DNA of 64,000 nucleotides from CAG-103 sp905215475 (GCA_905215475.1 CAJMPW010000001.1:310001-374000); one strand, 5' to 3'; counted from the first letter of the stretch, positions 41,468-50,334 are shown. Made by a program: numbers and translations. Notes: generated by a model from the letters alone, not told the origin.

Positions 41468-42628
41468 ATGAATATATCCGGTTTGAGACTTCCTGCGCGC
41501 CGGACAGGGGCGGCTGCCGGGGCAAAGCGCGGCAGCTTTGACCTGCCGTTTTTCGTGCTCACGCTGCTGCTGCTGGCGATCGGCGTCATCATGGTGCTCT
41601 CGTCGAGCTTTGCCCGCGCCTATGCGCAGGGCAAGTCGCCGACGTATTATTTCGTCCGGCAGGCAGGCTTCGCCGTGGCCGGCGTGGTGGGTATGATTTT
41701 GTTTTCCAACGTGCGCATGGCGACGTACCGCCGCTGGTCGCTCGCGCTGCTGGGCGTGAGCATTTTCCTGCTCGCCATCGTCTGGATCCCGCACATCGGC
41801 GTGGTCGGCGGCGGCGCGCGCCGGTGGCTGAGCCTCGGCTTTACGACGTTTCAGCCGTCGGAGATCGCAAAGATCGCGGTCGTGCTGTTTTTCTCGAGCA
41901 TGATCTGCACATACAAAGACCAGATGCAGACGATCCGCTACGGCGTCGTGCCGTTCATGGTCATCACCGGCGGCATCGTCATCCTGCTCATGCTCGAGCC
42001 GCATCTGTCGGCGTCGATCATCATCATGGCGCTGGCGATCGTGATGATGTTTGTCGGCGGCATCAAGCTCTCGTACCTGCTCATCGGCATGGGCGGCGCG
42101 GGTGCGCTGCTGCTGATCGCGGGCAAGTTCGTGCCCTATGTGCACAAGCGCATCGTGTCGTGGCGCGACCCGTTCGCCGACACGAGCAGCGCCGGGTATC
42201 AGATTGTGCAGTCGCTGTATTCCATCGGCTCGGGCGGCTTTCTCGGGCTCGGTCTCGGGCAGAGCCGGCAGAAATACCTCTACCTGCCGGAGGAGCACAA
42301 TGACTACATCTTTTCCATCGTCTGTGAGGAGCTTGGCTATGTCGGCGCGGTCGCGATTTTGATCCTGTTCGCGTTGCTCATCTGCCGCGGCTACTGGATC
42401 GCCGCGCACTCGCCCGACCGTTACAGCTTCCTCGTCGGCGTCGGCATCACGACGCTGCTGTCGATCCAGGTGTTTTTGAACATCGCGGTCGTCACAAATC
42501 TCATCCCCTGCACCGGCATCTCGCTGCCGTTTTTCAGCTACGGCGGCACGGCGCTGCTGATGCAGCTCGGTGAAATGGGCATTATTTTGAGCATATCGCG
42601 CGACATTCCGACAAAAAAAGCGCGGTAA
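41468..42628 (+). CDS. ftsW: SEDS lipid II polymerase FtsW/SpoVE
   Basis: This 386-residue protein has about 10 membrane segments. It shows ARRWLSLGFTTFQPSEIAKIA near 120, LEPHLSASIII near 178, GLGLGQSRQKYLYLPEEHNDYIFS near 260 and TGISLPFFSYGGTALL near 345. It polymerises lipid II with the cluster PBP. ATG 41468 follows GGGAGG by eight bases; an earlier in-frame ATG lies inside mraY. FtsW and SpoVE cannot be told apart by sequence alone. Confidence 0.93.
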   Translation: MNISGLRLPARRTGAAAGAKRGSFDLPFFVLTLLLLAIGVIMVLSSSFARAYAQGKSPTYYFVRQAGFAVAGVVGMILFSNVRMATYRRWSLALLGVSIFLLAIVWIPHIGVVGGGARRWLSLGFTTFQPSEIAKIAVVLFFSSMICTYKDQMQTIRYGVVPFMVITGGIVILLMLEPHLSASIIIMALAIVMMFVGGIKLSYLLIGMGGAGALLLIAGKFVPYVHKRIVSWRDPFADTSSAGYQIVQSLYSIGSGGFLGLGLGQSRQKYLYLPEEHNDYIFSIVCEELGYVGAVAILILFALLICRGYWIAAHSPDRYSFLVGVGITTLLSIQVFLNIAVVTNLIPCTGISLPFFSYGGTALLMQLGEMGIILSISRDIPTKKAR

Positions 42629-42696
42629 TCCGAACTTTGCAAGCTGTCTCGGCGGCGCACGCCGCCTGAGTTTCGATATTCCGGGAGGGACTGACT

Positions 42697-43845
42697 ATGA
42701 ATTTTCTCTTTACCTGCGGCGGTACCGCAGGCCACATCAACCCCGCGCTCGCGGTCGCGGGCGTTCTGCGCGACCGGATGCCCGACTGCGGCATCCTCTT
42801 CGTCGGCGCAAACGGCAAGATGGAGACGGACCTTGTTCCGCGTGCGGGCTATGATATCGTGACCGTGGAGGTCACGAATATCCACCGCAGCCTCAAGCCC
42901 TCGGAGATCGCGTACAACTTCCGCTCGCTGCACAATGCGCGGCAGGCGACGAAGGACGCGCGCAAGATCATCGAGGACTTCAAGCCCGACGTTGCCATCG
43001 GCACGGGCGGCTATGTGTGCTTTCCCGTGCTCAAGGCGGCGGCGCAGCTCGGCATCCCGACCATCGTGCACGAGTCCAACGCCGTGCCGGGGCTGACGAC
43101 GAAGATGCTCGCCGGTGCGGTCGACCGCATTCTGGTCGGCTTTGAGGAGAGCAAGCAGCAGTACAGTGAGCAGGACAAGGTCGTCGTCACCGGCACGCCG
43201 GTGCGCGGCGCGTTCACGGCCTGCTCCAAGGCGGAGGCCAAGCGCCAGCTCGGGCTCGATCCCGAAAAGCCGCTGGTCGTGTCGGTGTGGGGGTCGCTCG
43301 GCGCGTCATACATGAATGAGATCATGACGGCCTTCATCACCCGCGCCGCCGTGACGGGCGCGCCGTTTTCGCTCATCCACTCGGCCGGACGCAACGGCTA
43401 TGAGAAGATGCACACGGCGCTGCTGGAAAAGTGCCCGGCAGATCTTGCGGCACACGGCATGGACGTGCGGCCGTACATTTACGATATGCCGCTGGTGATG
43501 GATGCTGCCGACCTTGTGCTGTGCCGCGCGGGCGCGTCCACGCTCGCCGAGCTCACGTGCATCGGCAAACCCGCCGTGCTCATCCCGTCGCCGAACGTCA
43601 CGAACAACCATCAGGAGCGCAATGCACGCGTGCTCGAGCACGCCGGCGGCGCGAAGGTGCTGCTCGAGGGCTCGTTCACGGCGGACGATCTGTATAACCT
43701 CGTCAGCGACCTGCTCTCTGACGGCGCACAGCTTGCGCAGATGGCGGACAATATGCGCGCCGCCGGTGTGAGCGATGCCGCCGAGCGCATTGCCGAGCTG
43801 GTGCTCAAGCTGGCCGACCGCCATGCGAGCCGGCACACAAAATGA
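42697..43845 (+). CDS. murG: UDP-GlcNAc:lipid I N-acetylglucosaminyltransferase
   Basis: This 382-residue GT-B enzyme begins with the FTCGGTAGHINPA loop (GGTxGHxxPA). It has the donor-site CRAGASTLAELTCIGKPAVLIPSP near 270-293 and NHQERNARVLEHAGGA near 300. It turns lipid I into lipid II at the inner membrane face. GGGAGG precedes the ATG. Confidence 0.96.
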   Translation: MNFLFTCGGTAGHINPALAVAGVLRDRMPDCGILFVGANGKMETDLVPRAGYDIVTVEVTNIHRSLKPSEIAYNFRSLHNARQATKDARKIIEDFKPDVAIGTGGYVCFPVLKAAAQLGIPTIVHESNAVPGLTTKMLAGAVDRILVGFEESKQQYSEQDKVVVTGTPVRGAFTACSKAEAKRQLGLDPEKPLVVSVWGSLGASYMNEIMTAFITRAAVTGAPFSLIHSAGRNGYEKMHTALLEKCPADLAAHGMDVRPYIYDMPLVMDAADLVLCRAGASTLAELTCIGKPAVLIPSPNVTNNHQERNARVLEHAGGAKVLLEGSFTADDLYNLVSDLLSDGAQLAQMADNMRAAGVSDAAERIAELVLKLADRHASRHTK

Positions 43846-43901
43846 CAACTTCGCGTTTCTCTGCATAGGATGGCATGAATTTGCTGTGCGGAGGAAAGAT
43901 C

Positions 43902-45161
43902 ATGAGCATATGGCACATTTACGGCGGAAACAGGCTGACCGGGAGCACACGGGTGCAGGGCGCCAAGAATGCGGTGCTGCCGATCATGGCGGCGTCGGTG
44001 CTCTGCGGCGGTGAGACGGTTCTGTACAACGTGCCCGATCTGCGGGACGTGACGATCACGCTGCGCATCCTGCGGCATCTCGGCTGCACGGCGGTGCGCG
44101 ACGGGGACACGGTGCGCATCGACTCGCGCGGGATGCACTGCGATTTCATCCCGCACGCACTCATGCGGGAGCTGCGCTCGTCGGTCATTTTTCTCGGCGC
44201 GATCCTCGCGCGCTTCGGCACGGCGCGCCTGTCCATGCCGGGCGGGTGCGAGCTCGGACCGCGGCCGGTGAATCTGCACTTAGACGCGCTGCGCGCGCTC
44301 GGTGCGGAGGTCACGGAGCGCGGCGGTGACATCATCTGCCGGGCGCACGCACTTCAGGGACGGCGCATCCTGCTGCCGTTTCCGAGCGTCGGCGCGACGG
44401 AAAACGCCATGCTTGCCGCCTGCGCCGCCGCGGGGGAGACGGTCATCTGCAACGCCGCGCGTGAGCCGGAGATCGCCGACCTGCAATGCTACCTGCGCAA
44501 GCTCGGCGCGGACATTTCCGGCGCGGGCACGTCCACGGTCACGGTCAGCGGCTTTCGTCCGCGGCCGTTTGTCGAGCACACGATCATGCCCGACCGCATC
44601 GTTGCGGCGACGATTTTATGCGCTGCCGCCGCCTGCGGCGGCGAGGTGGAGCTGCAGGATGTAGATCCGGCACACTTTTCGACCGTTCTGGACTCGCTTT
44701 CTGAGGCGGGATGTGCTATAATCACAGCGGCGTCTGCCGTGCGCCTGTCATCGGATGGGCAGCTCACGGCGCCGCGCCCGGTCGTCACGCAGCCGTATCC
44801 GGGCTTTCCCACGGATGCGCAGCCGCCGCTCATGGCGGCCTGCCTGCGGGCAAAGGGCACCACGGTGTTCACCGAAAATATCTTTACCAACCGCTACCGT
44901 CATGCCGAGGAATTCCGGCGTCTGGGCGCAGCCGTCAGCATCGAGGGCCGTGTGGCATATGTCACCGGCGTCGAGCGGCTCACCGGCGCGCCGCTCACGG
45001 CAAGCGACCTGCGCGGCGGCGCGGCCATGCTCGTGGCCGGGCTTTGCGCTGAGGGCGCGACCGAGCTTCTCGACGACGGGTATATTGACCGCGGGTACGA
45101 CCGCTTCGACGCGTGCCTGTCGGCACTGGGCGCTGACGTGCGCTGTGCCGCGCCGCGGTGA
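43902..45161 (+). CDS. murA: UDP-N-acetylglucosamine 1-carboxyvinyltransferase
   Basis: This 419-residue EPSP-synthase-fold enzyme carries out the first committed step of muramic acid synthesis. GSTRVQGAKNAVLPI contains the catalytic Lys/Asn (KN). The nucleophile Cys, target of fosfomycin, is present at about residue 116 in PGGCELGPRP. FTENIFTNRYRHAEE near 325 is also typical. The start at 43902 has GGAGGAAAG upstream; the ATG at 43875 has none. Overall it is rather divergent (usually GGCAIG), so it may be one of two MurA paralogs. Confidence 0.9.
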   Translation: MSIWHIYGGNRLTGSTRVQGAKNAVLPIMAASVLCGGETVLYNVPDLRDVTITLRILRHLGCTAVRDGDTVRIDSRGMHCDFIPHALMRELRSSVIFLGAILARFGTARLSMPGGCELGPRPVNLHLDALRALGAEVTERGGDIICRAHALQGRRILLPFPSVGATENAMLAACAAAGETVICNAAREPEIADLQCYLRKLGADISGAGTSTVTVSGFRPRPFVEHTIMPDRIVAATILCAAAACGGEVELQDVDPAHFSTVLDSLSEAGCAIITAASAVRLSSDGQLTAPRPVVTQPYPGFPTDAQPPLMAACLRAKGTTVFTENIFTNRYRHAEEFRRLGAAVSIEGRVAYVTGVERLTGAPLTASDLRGGAAMLVAGLCAEGATELLDDGYIDRGYDRFDACLSALGADVRCAAPR

Positions 45162-45176
45162 AAGGAATCTCTGCCT

Positions 45177-45956
45177 ATGAAACAATCGAAGCAGCCCCGG
45201 CAGCGCCGTGCGCGCCGTGTGCGCCGTCCGTCCGCAGGGCGCGGGAGGTCGCTGCTGCAGCCGCTGATCTTCCTGCTGATCTGCGTGGCGCTCGTGCTGG
45301 GGATGAGCGTGTTTTTCCGCGTCTCGAAGGTCGAGGTCGTCGGAAACGCCATCTACACGGCCGAGGAGGTCGTTGACGCCTCAGGCATCGGCAAGGGTGA
45401 CAACCTCTTTTTCATCAACCGTTTCTCGGCGGCCAGCCGCATCTTCAGCAAGCTTCCCTATGTGGACAAAGCAAAGGTCACGCGCGCCCTGCCGAACCGC
45501 GTCACCATCACGATCCAGGAGAGCAGCGCCATGGCCTACGTCAAGGCGGACGACGGCTACTGGGTCGTCGACCAGAACTGCAAGCTGCTCAAGTCCGTCA
45601 CGGACAGTGAACTGACCGGGCTTGCCCGCATCGACGGCATCACGCCGGTCGAGCCGAAGGTCGGTGAGGTGCTCAACGCCGGCGATGCCGACGCGCCGAA
45701 GGTCACGTACCTTGCGGCGATCCTCGGGCAGCTGCTCACGCGCGACATGGCGTCCAAGGTCACGGTGATCGACCTTGCGGACGCGGCGAGCCCGAGCTTT
45801 CTCTATGACGGGCGGTTCACGGTGCGCCTCGGCGCAAACGAGAACGTCGAGTATAAATTCGGCATGCTCCAGAGCGCCATATCGCAGCTCACAGCCGGCG
45901 ATACCGGCACCATCGATCTGTCGATCGACAAGCGCGCACATTTCAGCCCCGGCTGA
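45177..45956 (+). CDS. ftsQ: Cell division protein FtsQ/DivIB
   Basis: This 259-residue bitopic protein has a very basic N-terminus (about 25 residues), one membrane segment (about 28-48), and a POTRA domain (RVSKVEVVGNAIYTAEEVVDASGI ... NRVTITIQESSAMAYV). The beta domain follows. It scaffolds the divisome outside the membrane. Length and position before ftsZ are as expected. No ftsA lies next to it. Confidence 0.9.
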   Translation: MKQSKQPRQRRARRVRRPSAGRGRSLLQPLIFLLICVALVLGMSVFFRVSKVEVVGNAIYTAEEVVDASGIGKGDNLFFINRFSAASRIFSKLPYVDKAKVTRALPNRVTITIQESSAMAYVKADDGYWVVDQNCKLLKSVTDSELTGLARIDGITPVEPKVGEVLNAGDADAPKVTYLAAILGQLLTRDMASKVTVIDLADAASPSFLYDGRFTVRLGANENVEYKFGMLQSAISQLTAGDTGTIDLSIDKRAHFSPG

Positions 45957-45973
45957 ATGTTCACAAAAAAAGA

Positions 45974-46002
45974 TTGACCTGATAAGGAAAACGATATAAA
46001 AT
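45974..46002 (+). promoter_or_regulatory. Probable ftsZ promoter
   Basis: TTGACC (45974-45979) and TAAAAT (45997-46002) with a 17-base spacer, leaving a leader of about 100 bases. The -10 box covers the in-frame ATG at 46001, so that codon would not be transcribed as a start from this promoter. Confidence 0.7.
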
Positions 46003-46108
46003 GGGAAAGAATAAGAACAGACAAAAGCGAAATCCGCCAAGAAACGGCCCTCAGAGCGCACACGCGCCGAGCGCTGATACAAATAGAAACAACAGGGAGG
46101 AACCGAAT

Positions 46109-47293
46109 ATGTCCTTTGCTACCGAGTCCGGTCCGGAAAATGTCGTCACCATCAAGGTCGTTGGTGTTGGCGGGGCCGGCAACAATGTCGTAAACCGCAT
46201 GGTTAAGTCCGGCACTCAGGGAATTGAGTACGTGGCTGTCAATACAGATAAGCAGGCTCTGGCTGTCTCCAGCGCTGACCAGAAGATCCAGATCGGCGAG
46301 AAGCTGACCCATGGTCAGGGCGCCGGCAGCGATCCCGATGTCGGCAAGCGCAGCGCCGAGGAGAGCCGCAACAACATTGCCAAGAGCCTGGAAAATGCCG
46401 ATATGGTCTTCATCACCGCCGGCATGGGCGGCGGCACCGGCACGGGCGCAGCGCCCACGATCGCGGACATCGCCCGCGAGGCCGGCATCCTGACCGTCGG
46501 CGTCGTCACCAAGCCCTTCAAGTTCGAGGGCAAGCGCCGCATGGATCAGGCCATGGTCGGCATCAACGAGCTGCTGGGCAAGGTCGACTCCCTGCTCATC
46601 ATCCCGAACGACCGCCTGAAGTTTGCCACCGACCAGAAGGTCACGCTGGCCAACGCTTTCGAGATCGCGGACGACGTGCTGCGTCAGGCCGTCGTGAGCA
46701 TCTCCGACCTCATCAAGAACACCGGCTTCATCAACCTCGACTTTGCGGACGTTACCTGCGTCATGAAAGACGCCGGCTTCGCCCACATGGGCGTCGGCCG
46801 CGCCGCCGGCAAGGGCAAGGCGGAGGACGCTGCCCGCATGGCCGTTGCGAGCCCGCTCATGGAGACGTCGATCAACGGTGCGCGCGGCGTGCTCATCAAC
46901 ATCACCGGCTCCGAGGATATGGGCCTGGAGGATGTCGAGACCGCTGCCAACCTCGTTCAGGAGGCTGCGCATCCGGACGCCAACATCATCTTCGGCGCGA
47001 GCTTCGACCCCTCGCTCGACGACGAGATCCGCGTGTCCGTCATCGCCACCGGCTTTGACGAGCCGGGTAAGGCTCAGGCGGAGGCTGCTCCGGCCGCCGC
47101 TGCTGCTCCGGCTGCTGCGCCTGCCGCCGGTATGTACAGCGCCGCTGCGACTGCGGCCGCGGCTGCTCCGGCTGCCGCTCCGGCTCCGGCCGCTGCACCC
47201 GCTGCCCCGGCTGCCGCTCCGGCTGCGGATGCCGCCGCACCCGCGGAGGAAGATCCGTTCGACAGCATCTTCAAGATCTTCAACTCCAAGTAA
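46109..47293 (+). CDS. ftsZ: Cell division GTPase FtsZ
   Basis: This 394-residue tubulin homolog forms the division ring. The GTP-binding GMGGGTGTGAAP lies near 104-115, the T7-loop NLDFADV near 210, and it has the usual length. A linker of about 65 residues, nearly all Ala and Pro, connects the core to the C-terminal peptide DPFDSIFKIFNSK. ATG 46109 is chosen for GGGAGG eight bases upstream. An in-frame ATG at 46001 would add 36 Asn/Lys/Arg-rich residues but falls in the promoter. Codon use is less GC-rich than its neighbours, as in highly expressed genes. Confidence 0.96.
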   Translation: MSFATESGPENVVTIKVVGVGGAGNNVVNRMVKSGTQGIEYVAVNTDKQALAVSSADQKIQIGEKLTHGQGAGSDPDVGKRSAEESRNNIAKSLENADMVFITAGMGGGTGTGAAPTIADIAREAGILTVGVVTKPFKFEGKRRMDQAMVGINELLGKVDSLLIIPNDRLKFATDQKVTLANAFEIADDVLRQAVVSISDLIKNTGFINLDFADVTCVMKDAGFAHMGVGRAAGKGKAEDAARMAVASPLMETSINGARGVLINITGSEDMGLEDVETAANLVQEAAHPDANIIFGASFDPSLDDEIRVSVIATGFDEPGKAQAEAAPAAAAAPAAAPAAGMYSAAATAAAAAPAAAPAPAAAPAAPAAAPAADAAAPAEEDPFDSIFKIFNSK

Positions 47294-47309
47294 GCTTCAT
47301 CATCTGTCC

Positions 47310-47345
47310 AAAACCGCCTTCGCTCCTTGTGAAGGCGGTTTTTGC
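47310..47345 (+). terminator. Terminator of the dcw/ftsZ transcript
   Basis: AAAACCGCCTTC pairs with GAAGGCGGTTTT around a 9-base loop, and the 3' arm continues in T. Confidence 0.9.
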
Positions 47346-47368
47346 ATTCTGTGAGAGGAGGCAGTCGA

Positions 47369-48199
47369 TTGAAAGACTGGCGCATTACCCGTGTCCTTAC
47401 GACCATGGCGGACACGTTTCTCACCCGCCGCGTGACGCGCTCGGCGGCCGAGATCGCCTATTACATGGTCATGGCGCTGTTTCCGGTCATCATCTGTATG
47501 TACGACCTGCTTGCGCTCATCCTGCGCGACCCGACCGCCGTGCTGCGCATCGTGGAGACGCTCGTGCTCCCGCGCGAGACGCAGGCGCTCGTGTCGGAGT
47601 TTTTAAACTATGTGTCCGGCAACACGAGTCAGGTCATGTTCATCGCAGCGCTCTTTGTCATGATCACAAGCGCGTCGGCGGCGTTTCGCGCCATGGCCGC
47701 CATCGTCGGCGAGATCCATGGCGATCAGCGCTTCGGCATCGTGCGCAACACCGTCGTGAGCATCATCTTCTCGGTGACGTTTTTGCTGGTGCTGTACCTG
47801 TGCATCCTGCTCATGCTGACGGGCAAGCATTTTCTGCTCTGGCTCGACGCGCTTATGCCGCGCGTGAGCATCGTCTGGTCGTGGACTTGGCTGCGCTTTC
47901 TGGTGCTGTTCGCCATTTTGCTGATGATGATCCTTGTGCTCTACCGGCTCACCACGCCGCGCCGGACATCTCACCGGGTGCTTCCGGGCGCGCTGTTTTC
48001 GGCCGTCGGCATCGTGGTGATGAGTATCCTGCTCTCGTGGCTGATCGGCAGCAGCGCGAAGTATTCACTCGTATACGGGTCGCTCGCTTCGGTCGTGATC
48101 CTGCTGTTCTGGTTTCAGATGTTCGGTCTGCTGCTCATTCTGGGCGTGGTGCTCAATCACGCGCTCGAGGTGACAGCGCCGCCGGATAAGGAAACGTAA
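47369..48199 (+). CDS. YihY/BrkB-family membrane protein
   Basis: This 276-residue protein has about six hydrophobic segments and the YihY pattern: SAAEIAYYMVMALFPVII near 22, VSGNTSQVMFIAALFVMI near 85, and a C-terminal GSLASVVILLFWFQMFGLLLILGVVLNH. It is not the ribonuclease once proposed for this family; its function is unclear. The TTG at 47369 is chosen because AGAGGAGG lies seven bases upstream. It follows the ftsZ terminator and no separate promoter is obvious. Confidence 0.87.
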   Translation: MKDWRITRVLTTMADTFLTRRVTRSAAEIAYYMVMALFPVIICMYDLLALILRDPTAVLRIVETLVLPRETQALVSEFLNYVSGNTSQVMFIAALFVMITSASAAFRAMAAIVGEIHGDQRFGIVRNTVVSIIFSVTFLLVLYLCILLMLTGKHFLLWLDALMPRVSIVWSWTWLRFLVLFAILLMMILVLYRLTTPRRTSHRVLPGALFSAVGIVVMSILLSWLIGSSAKYSLVYGSLASVVILLFWFQMFGLLLILGVVLNHALEVTAPPDKET

Positions 48200-48202
48200 A
48201 AT

Positions 48203-48308
48203 CTGCCGAAAACGCAGTTTTTTATGGTTTGCGCGCTTCACAAACCGCCTGCAATCACGTAAAATAGTCGGTTAAGAGGAAAGAAGTGCCGAAAAACGCA
48301 CTTTTTTG
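48203..48308 (+). promoter_or_regulatory. Two similar short hairpins with T-runs upstream of the ECF sigma gene
   Basis: CTGC-cgaaaac-GCAG-T6 (from 48203) and AAGTGC-cgaaaaac-GCAC-T6 (48284-48308) share the loop pattern CCGAAAA(A)CGCA. Both look like short terminators. The first lies four bases past the YihY-type gene. The 80 bases between the second hairpin and 48387 are AT-rich and contain TATACT at 48363-48368 without a clear -35 box. Confidence 0.5.
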
Positions 48309-48386
48309 GGGAAAATTTTTCGGAAAACAATTTTATATGCATTAAAATTCGTTTTCAGGCATTATACTCATGTGGGGTAATCAAAT

Positions 48387-48965
48387 ATGCTAAATGACGA
48401 CAAACGCACAAGTGATATAGGTGCGTCCGATGGCCTACCACCGGACGAGAGCCTGATCCTGCGCATTGCGGAGGGGGATACCGCCGCGCTTGAGATGCTG
48501 TATCGCCAAACGTCATCGTCCGTTTACGGTTTCGCTCTGTCGATCCTGCGCGACCCGACGGCGGCCGAGGATGTGATGCAGGACACGTTTGTGAGCGTGA
48601 TGCAGTCGGCGTCGAGCTACCATCCGGCGGGCAAGCCGATGGCGTGGCTGCTGACGATCGCGCGCAATCTGGCGCTTATGCGCCTGCGCAAGGCGGAAAA
48701 CAAGAATGTATCTTTTGATGAGCTGTTTCATGTGGAGGATCCGCACAACGCTTATCGGGAGACGGAAAATCATATGGTGCTTGATAAGGTGCTGCGCCTG
48801 CTCACGGACAGTGAGCGGGAGATCGTGATGCTGCACGCGCTCTCCGGACTCAAGCACAGAGAGGTGGCCGACCTGCTGAACATTCCGCAGGCGACGGCGA
48901 TCTCACGCTATAACCGCGCGCTGGCAAAGCTGCGCGCATCGATGGGGGGTGACGGTCTTGACTGA
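48387..48965 (+). CDS. ECF-type RNA polymerase sigma factor
   Basis: This 192-residue protein contains region 2 (YGFALSILRDPTAAEDVMQDTFVSV, about residues 50-75) and region 4 (LLTDSEREIVMLHALSGLKHREVADLLNIPQATAISRYNRALAKL, in the last 60 residues). It lacks regions 1 and 3, as ECF sigma factors do. It overlaps the start of the anti-sigma gene, which makes an autoregulated pair likely. The signal it answers to is unknown. Confidence 0.93.
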   Translation: MLNDDKRTSDIGASDGLPPDESLILRIAEGDTAALEMLYRQTSSSVYGFALSILRDPTAAEDVMQDTFVSVMQSASSYHPAGKPMAWLLTIARNLALMRLRKAENKNVSFDELFHVEDPHNAYRETENHMVLDKVLRLLTDSEREIVMLHALSGLKHREVADLLNIPQATAISRYNRALAKLRASMGGDGLD

Positions 48966-50325
48966 ACAGGAAAAGCGTGATGAGCAGCTGCTGCAGCAGC
49001 TGCGCGAGGAAGTCGCAGCCGTGACGCCGGATCCTTGGGACAAGATTCTCGCCCGCGTTCAGGCGGAAACGCAGCCGAAGCCGGAAACGGAAACGGTCGT
49101 CCCGCTGCCGCAGCGCAGCCGCAGCGGCGGCGCGTGGCGGCGCTGGGTCGCAGCGGCGGCGGTGTTTGTGCTGGCGGTGCTCGGCGGTGGTTTTTACGCT
49201 GCGCAGACGCCCGGCGGCGTTGCAACGCTGGACGCGAACCCCAGCATCGAGCTGACCGTCAATAAGCTCGGCCGTGTTCTGTCTGTGCGCGCGCGCAATG
49301 CCGACGCACAGATCGTGCTCGACGAGCTGGAACTGCGCAACCAGCCGCTGCAGACGGCGGCCGATGCGATCGTCACCGAGCTGCGGGCCGATGGCTATGT
49401 CTCGGCGGATACGAACTCGATCCTCGTCACGGTCGAGGCCAGCAAGGGTGACGCGCGGCTGCGCGACCGGCTGGCTGCCGCCGTGGAGGACGCGCAGACC
49501 GACTGCGGTCTCGAGCCCGCCGTTCTGGCGCAGGTGCTCGAGCCGGATCCCGCGCTGGAGGCCGAAGCCGCTGCCATGGGCGTCAGTGCCGGAAAGGCAA
49601 TGCTCATCCGGCAGATCAGCGCACAGGTGGAGGAACTCACCGATGATGCGCTGGCTGTGCTGCCGATCAATGATCTGAACATTCTCGCGGCGTCCAACCG
49701 GGTGTCGCTCGGCGACATGACCTCGATCGGTGCTGCGAGCACCGGTGCATATATCCCATATGATCAGGCCATGGATGCGGCGCTCGCCTGCTGCGGTCTG
49801 GATGCGGACAGCGTCACGGAGGTCAGCGTGCGCTTTACGCTCATCGACGGCCGGATGGTCATGGAATTTGTGCTCTCGGACGGTGAGCACCACTATGTGT
49901 GCAGCGTCGATGCGCGCACGACGGAGCTCTGCCGCCTGACCGGCGATGAGCCGCTCAAGCCCCAGACCGAGCCGGTGAAGCCGCAGTCGCGTCCCGCGCG
50001 CCCTGTGACGCCGAAGCCCGTGCCGACGCCCACGCCGATGCCGACCCCGACCCCGACACCTATCCCGACACCGACACCGACTCCGACCCCGACTCCGCAG
50101 CCCACAGAGCCGATCACGCCGGAGCAGGCGCGCAGGATCGCCATCGCGGCGGCCGGCATCTCGGAGAGCGACCTCGCCGCGTGGGACGTGCAGCTCGATG
50201 AGAGCGGCGCACAGCCCGTTTACCGCGTAACGCTCACGACCGTGTACTACTTCCACCCGCGCTACGTCGTGACCGTCGACCAGATGACCGGCGAAGTTGT
50301 CTCAATGGAAAACGTGCGGCAGTAA
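48958..50325 (+). CDS. RsgI-like anti-sigma factor with Thr-Pro spacer and C-terminal PepSY-like domain
   Basis: This 455-residue bitopic protein has four parts. The cytoplasmic part (about 1-58) would hold the sigma factor. One membrane segment (about 60-80) follows. The extracellular part begins with ATLDANPSIELTVNKLGRVLSVRARNAD-type RsgI sequence (cut here for length). A Pro/Thr repeat (about 335-382, built on PTPTP units) and a PepSY-like domain (ITPEQARRIAIAAAGI to the end) complete it. The TTG at 48958 is eight bases after a G6 run; a GTG at 48949 abuts the run. PepSY replaces the carbohydrate-binding module of cellulolytic RsgI proteins. Confidence 0.82.
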   Translation: MTEQEKRDEQLLQQLREEVAAVTPDPWDKILARVQAETQPKPETETVVPLPQRSRSGGAWRRWVAAAAVFVLAVLGGGFYAAQTPGGVATLDANPSIELTVNKLGRVLSVRARNADAQIVLDELELRNQPLQTAADAIVTELRADGYVSADTNSILVTVEASKGDARLRDRLAAAVEDAQTDCGLEPAVLAQVLEPDPALEAEAAAMGVSAGKAMLIRQISAQVEELTDDALAVLPINDLNILAASNRVSLGDMTSIGAASTGAYIPYDQAMDAALACCGLDADSVTEVSVRFTLIDGRMVMEFVLSDGEHHYVCSVDARTTELCRLTGDEPLKPQTEPVKPQSRPARPVTPKPVPTPTPMPTPTPTPIPTPTPTPTPTPQPTEPITPEQARRIAIAAAGISESDLAAWDVQLDESGAQPVYRVTLTTVYYFHPRYVVTVDQMTGEVVSMENVRQ

Positions 50326-50334
50326 ATTCGTTTC

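Noticed and set aside
47070..47250. GCTCCGGCTGC-type repeats in ftsZ as an independent element
   Set aside because: They are the coding repeats of the Ala/Pro linker in frame with FtsZ.
50010..50105. CCGACxCC tandem repeats as a CRISPR or minisatellite
   Set aside because: They encode the Thr-Pro spacer of the anti-sigma protein in frame, with no spacers of unique sequence.
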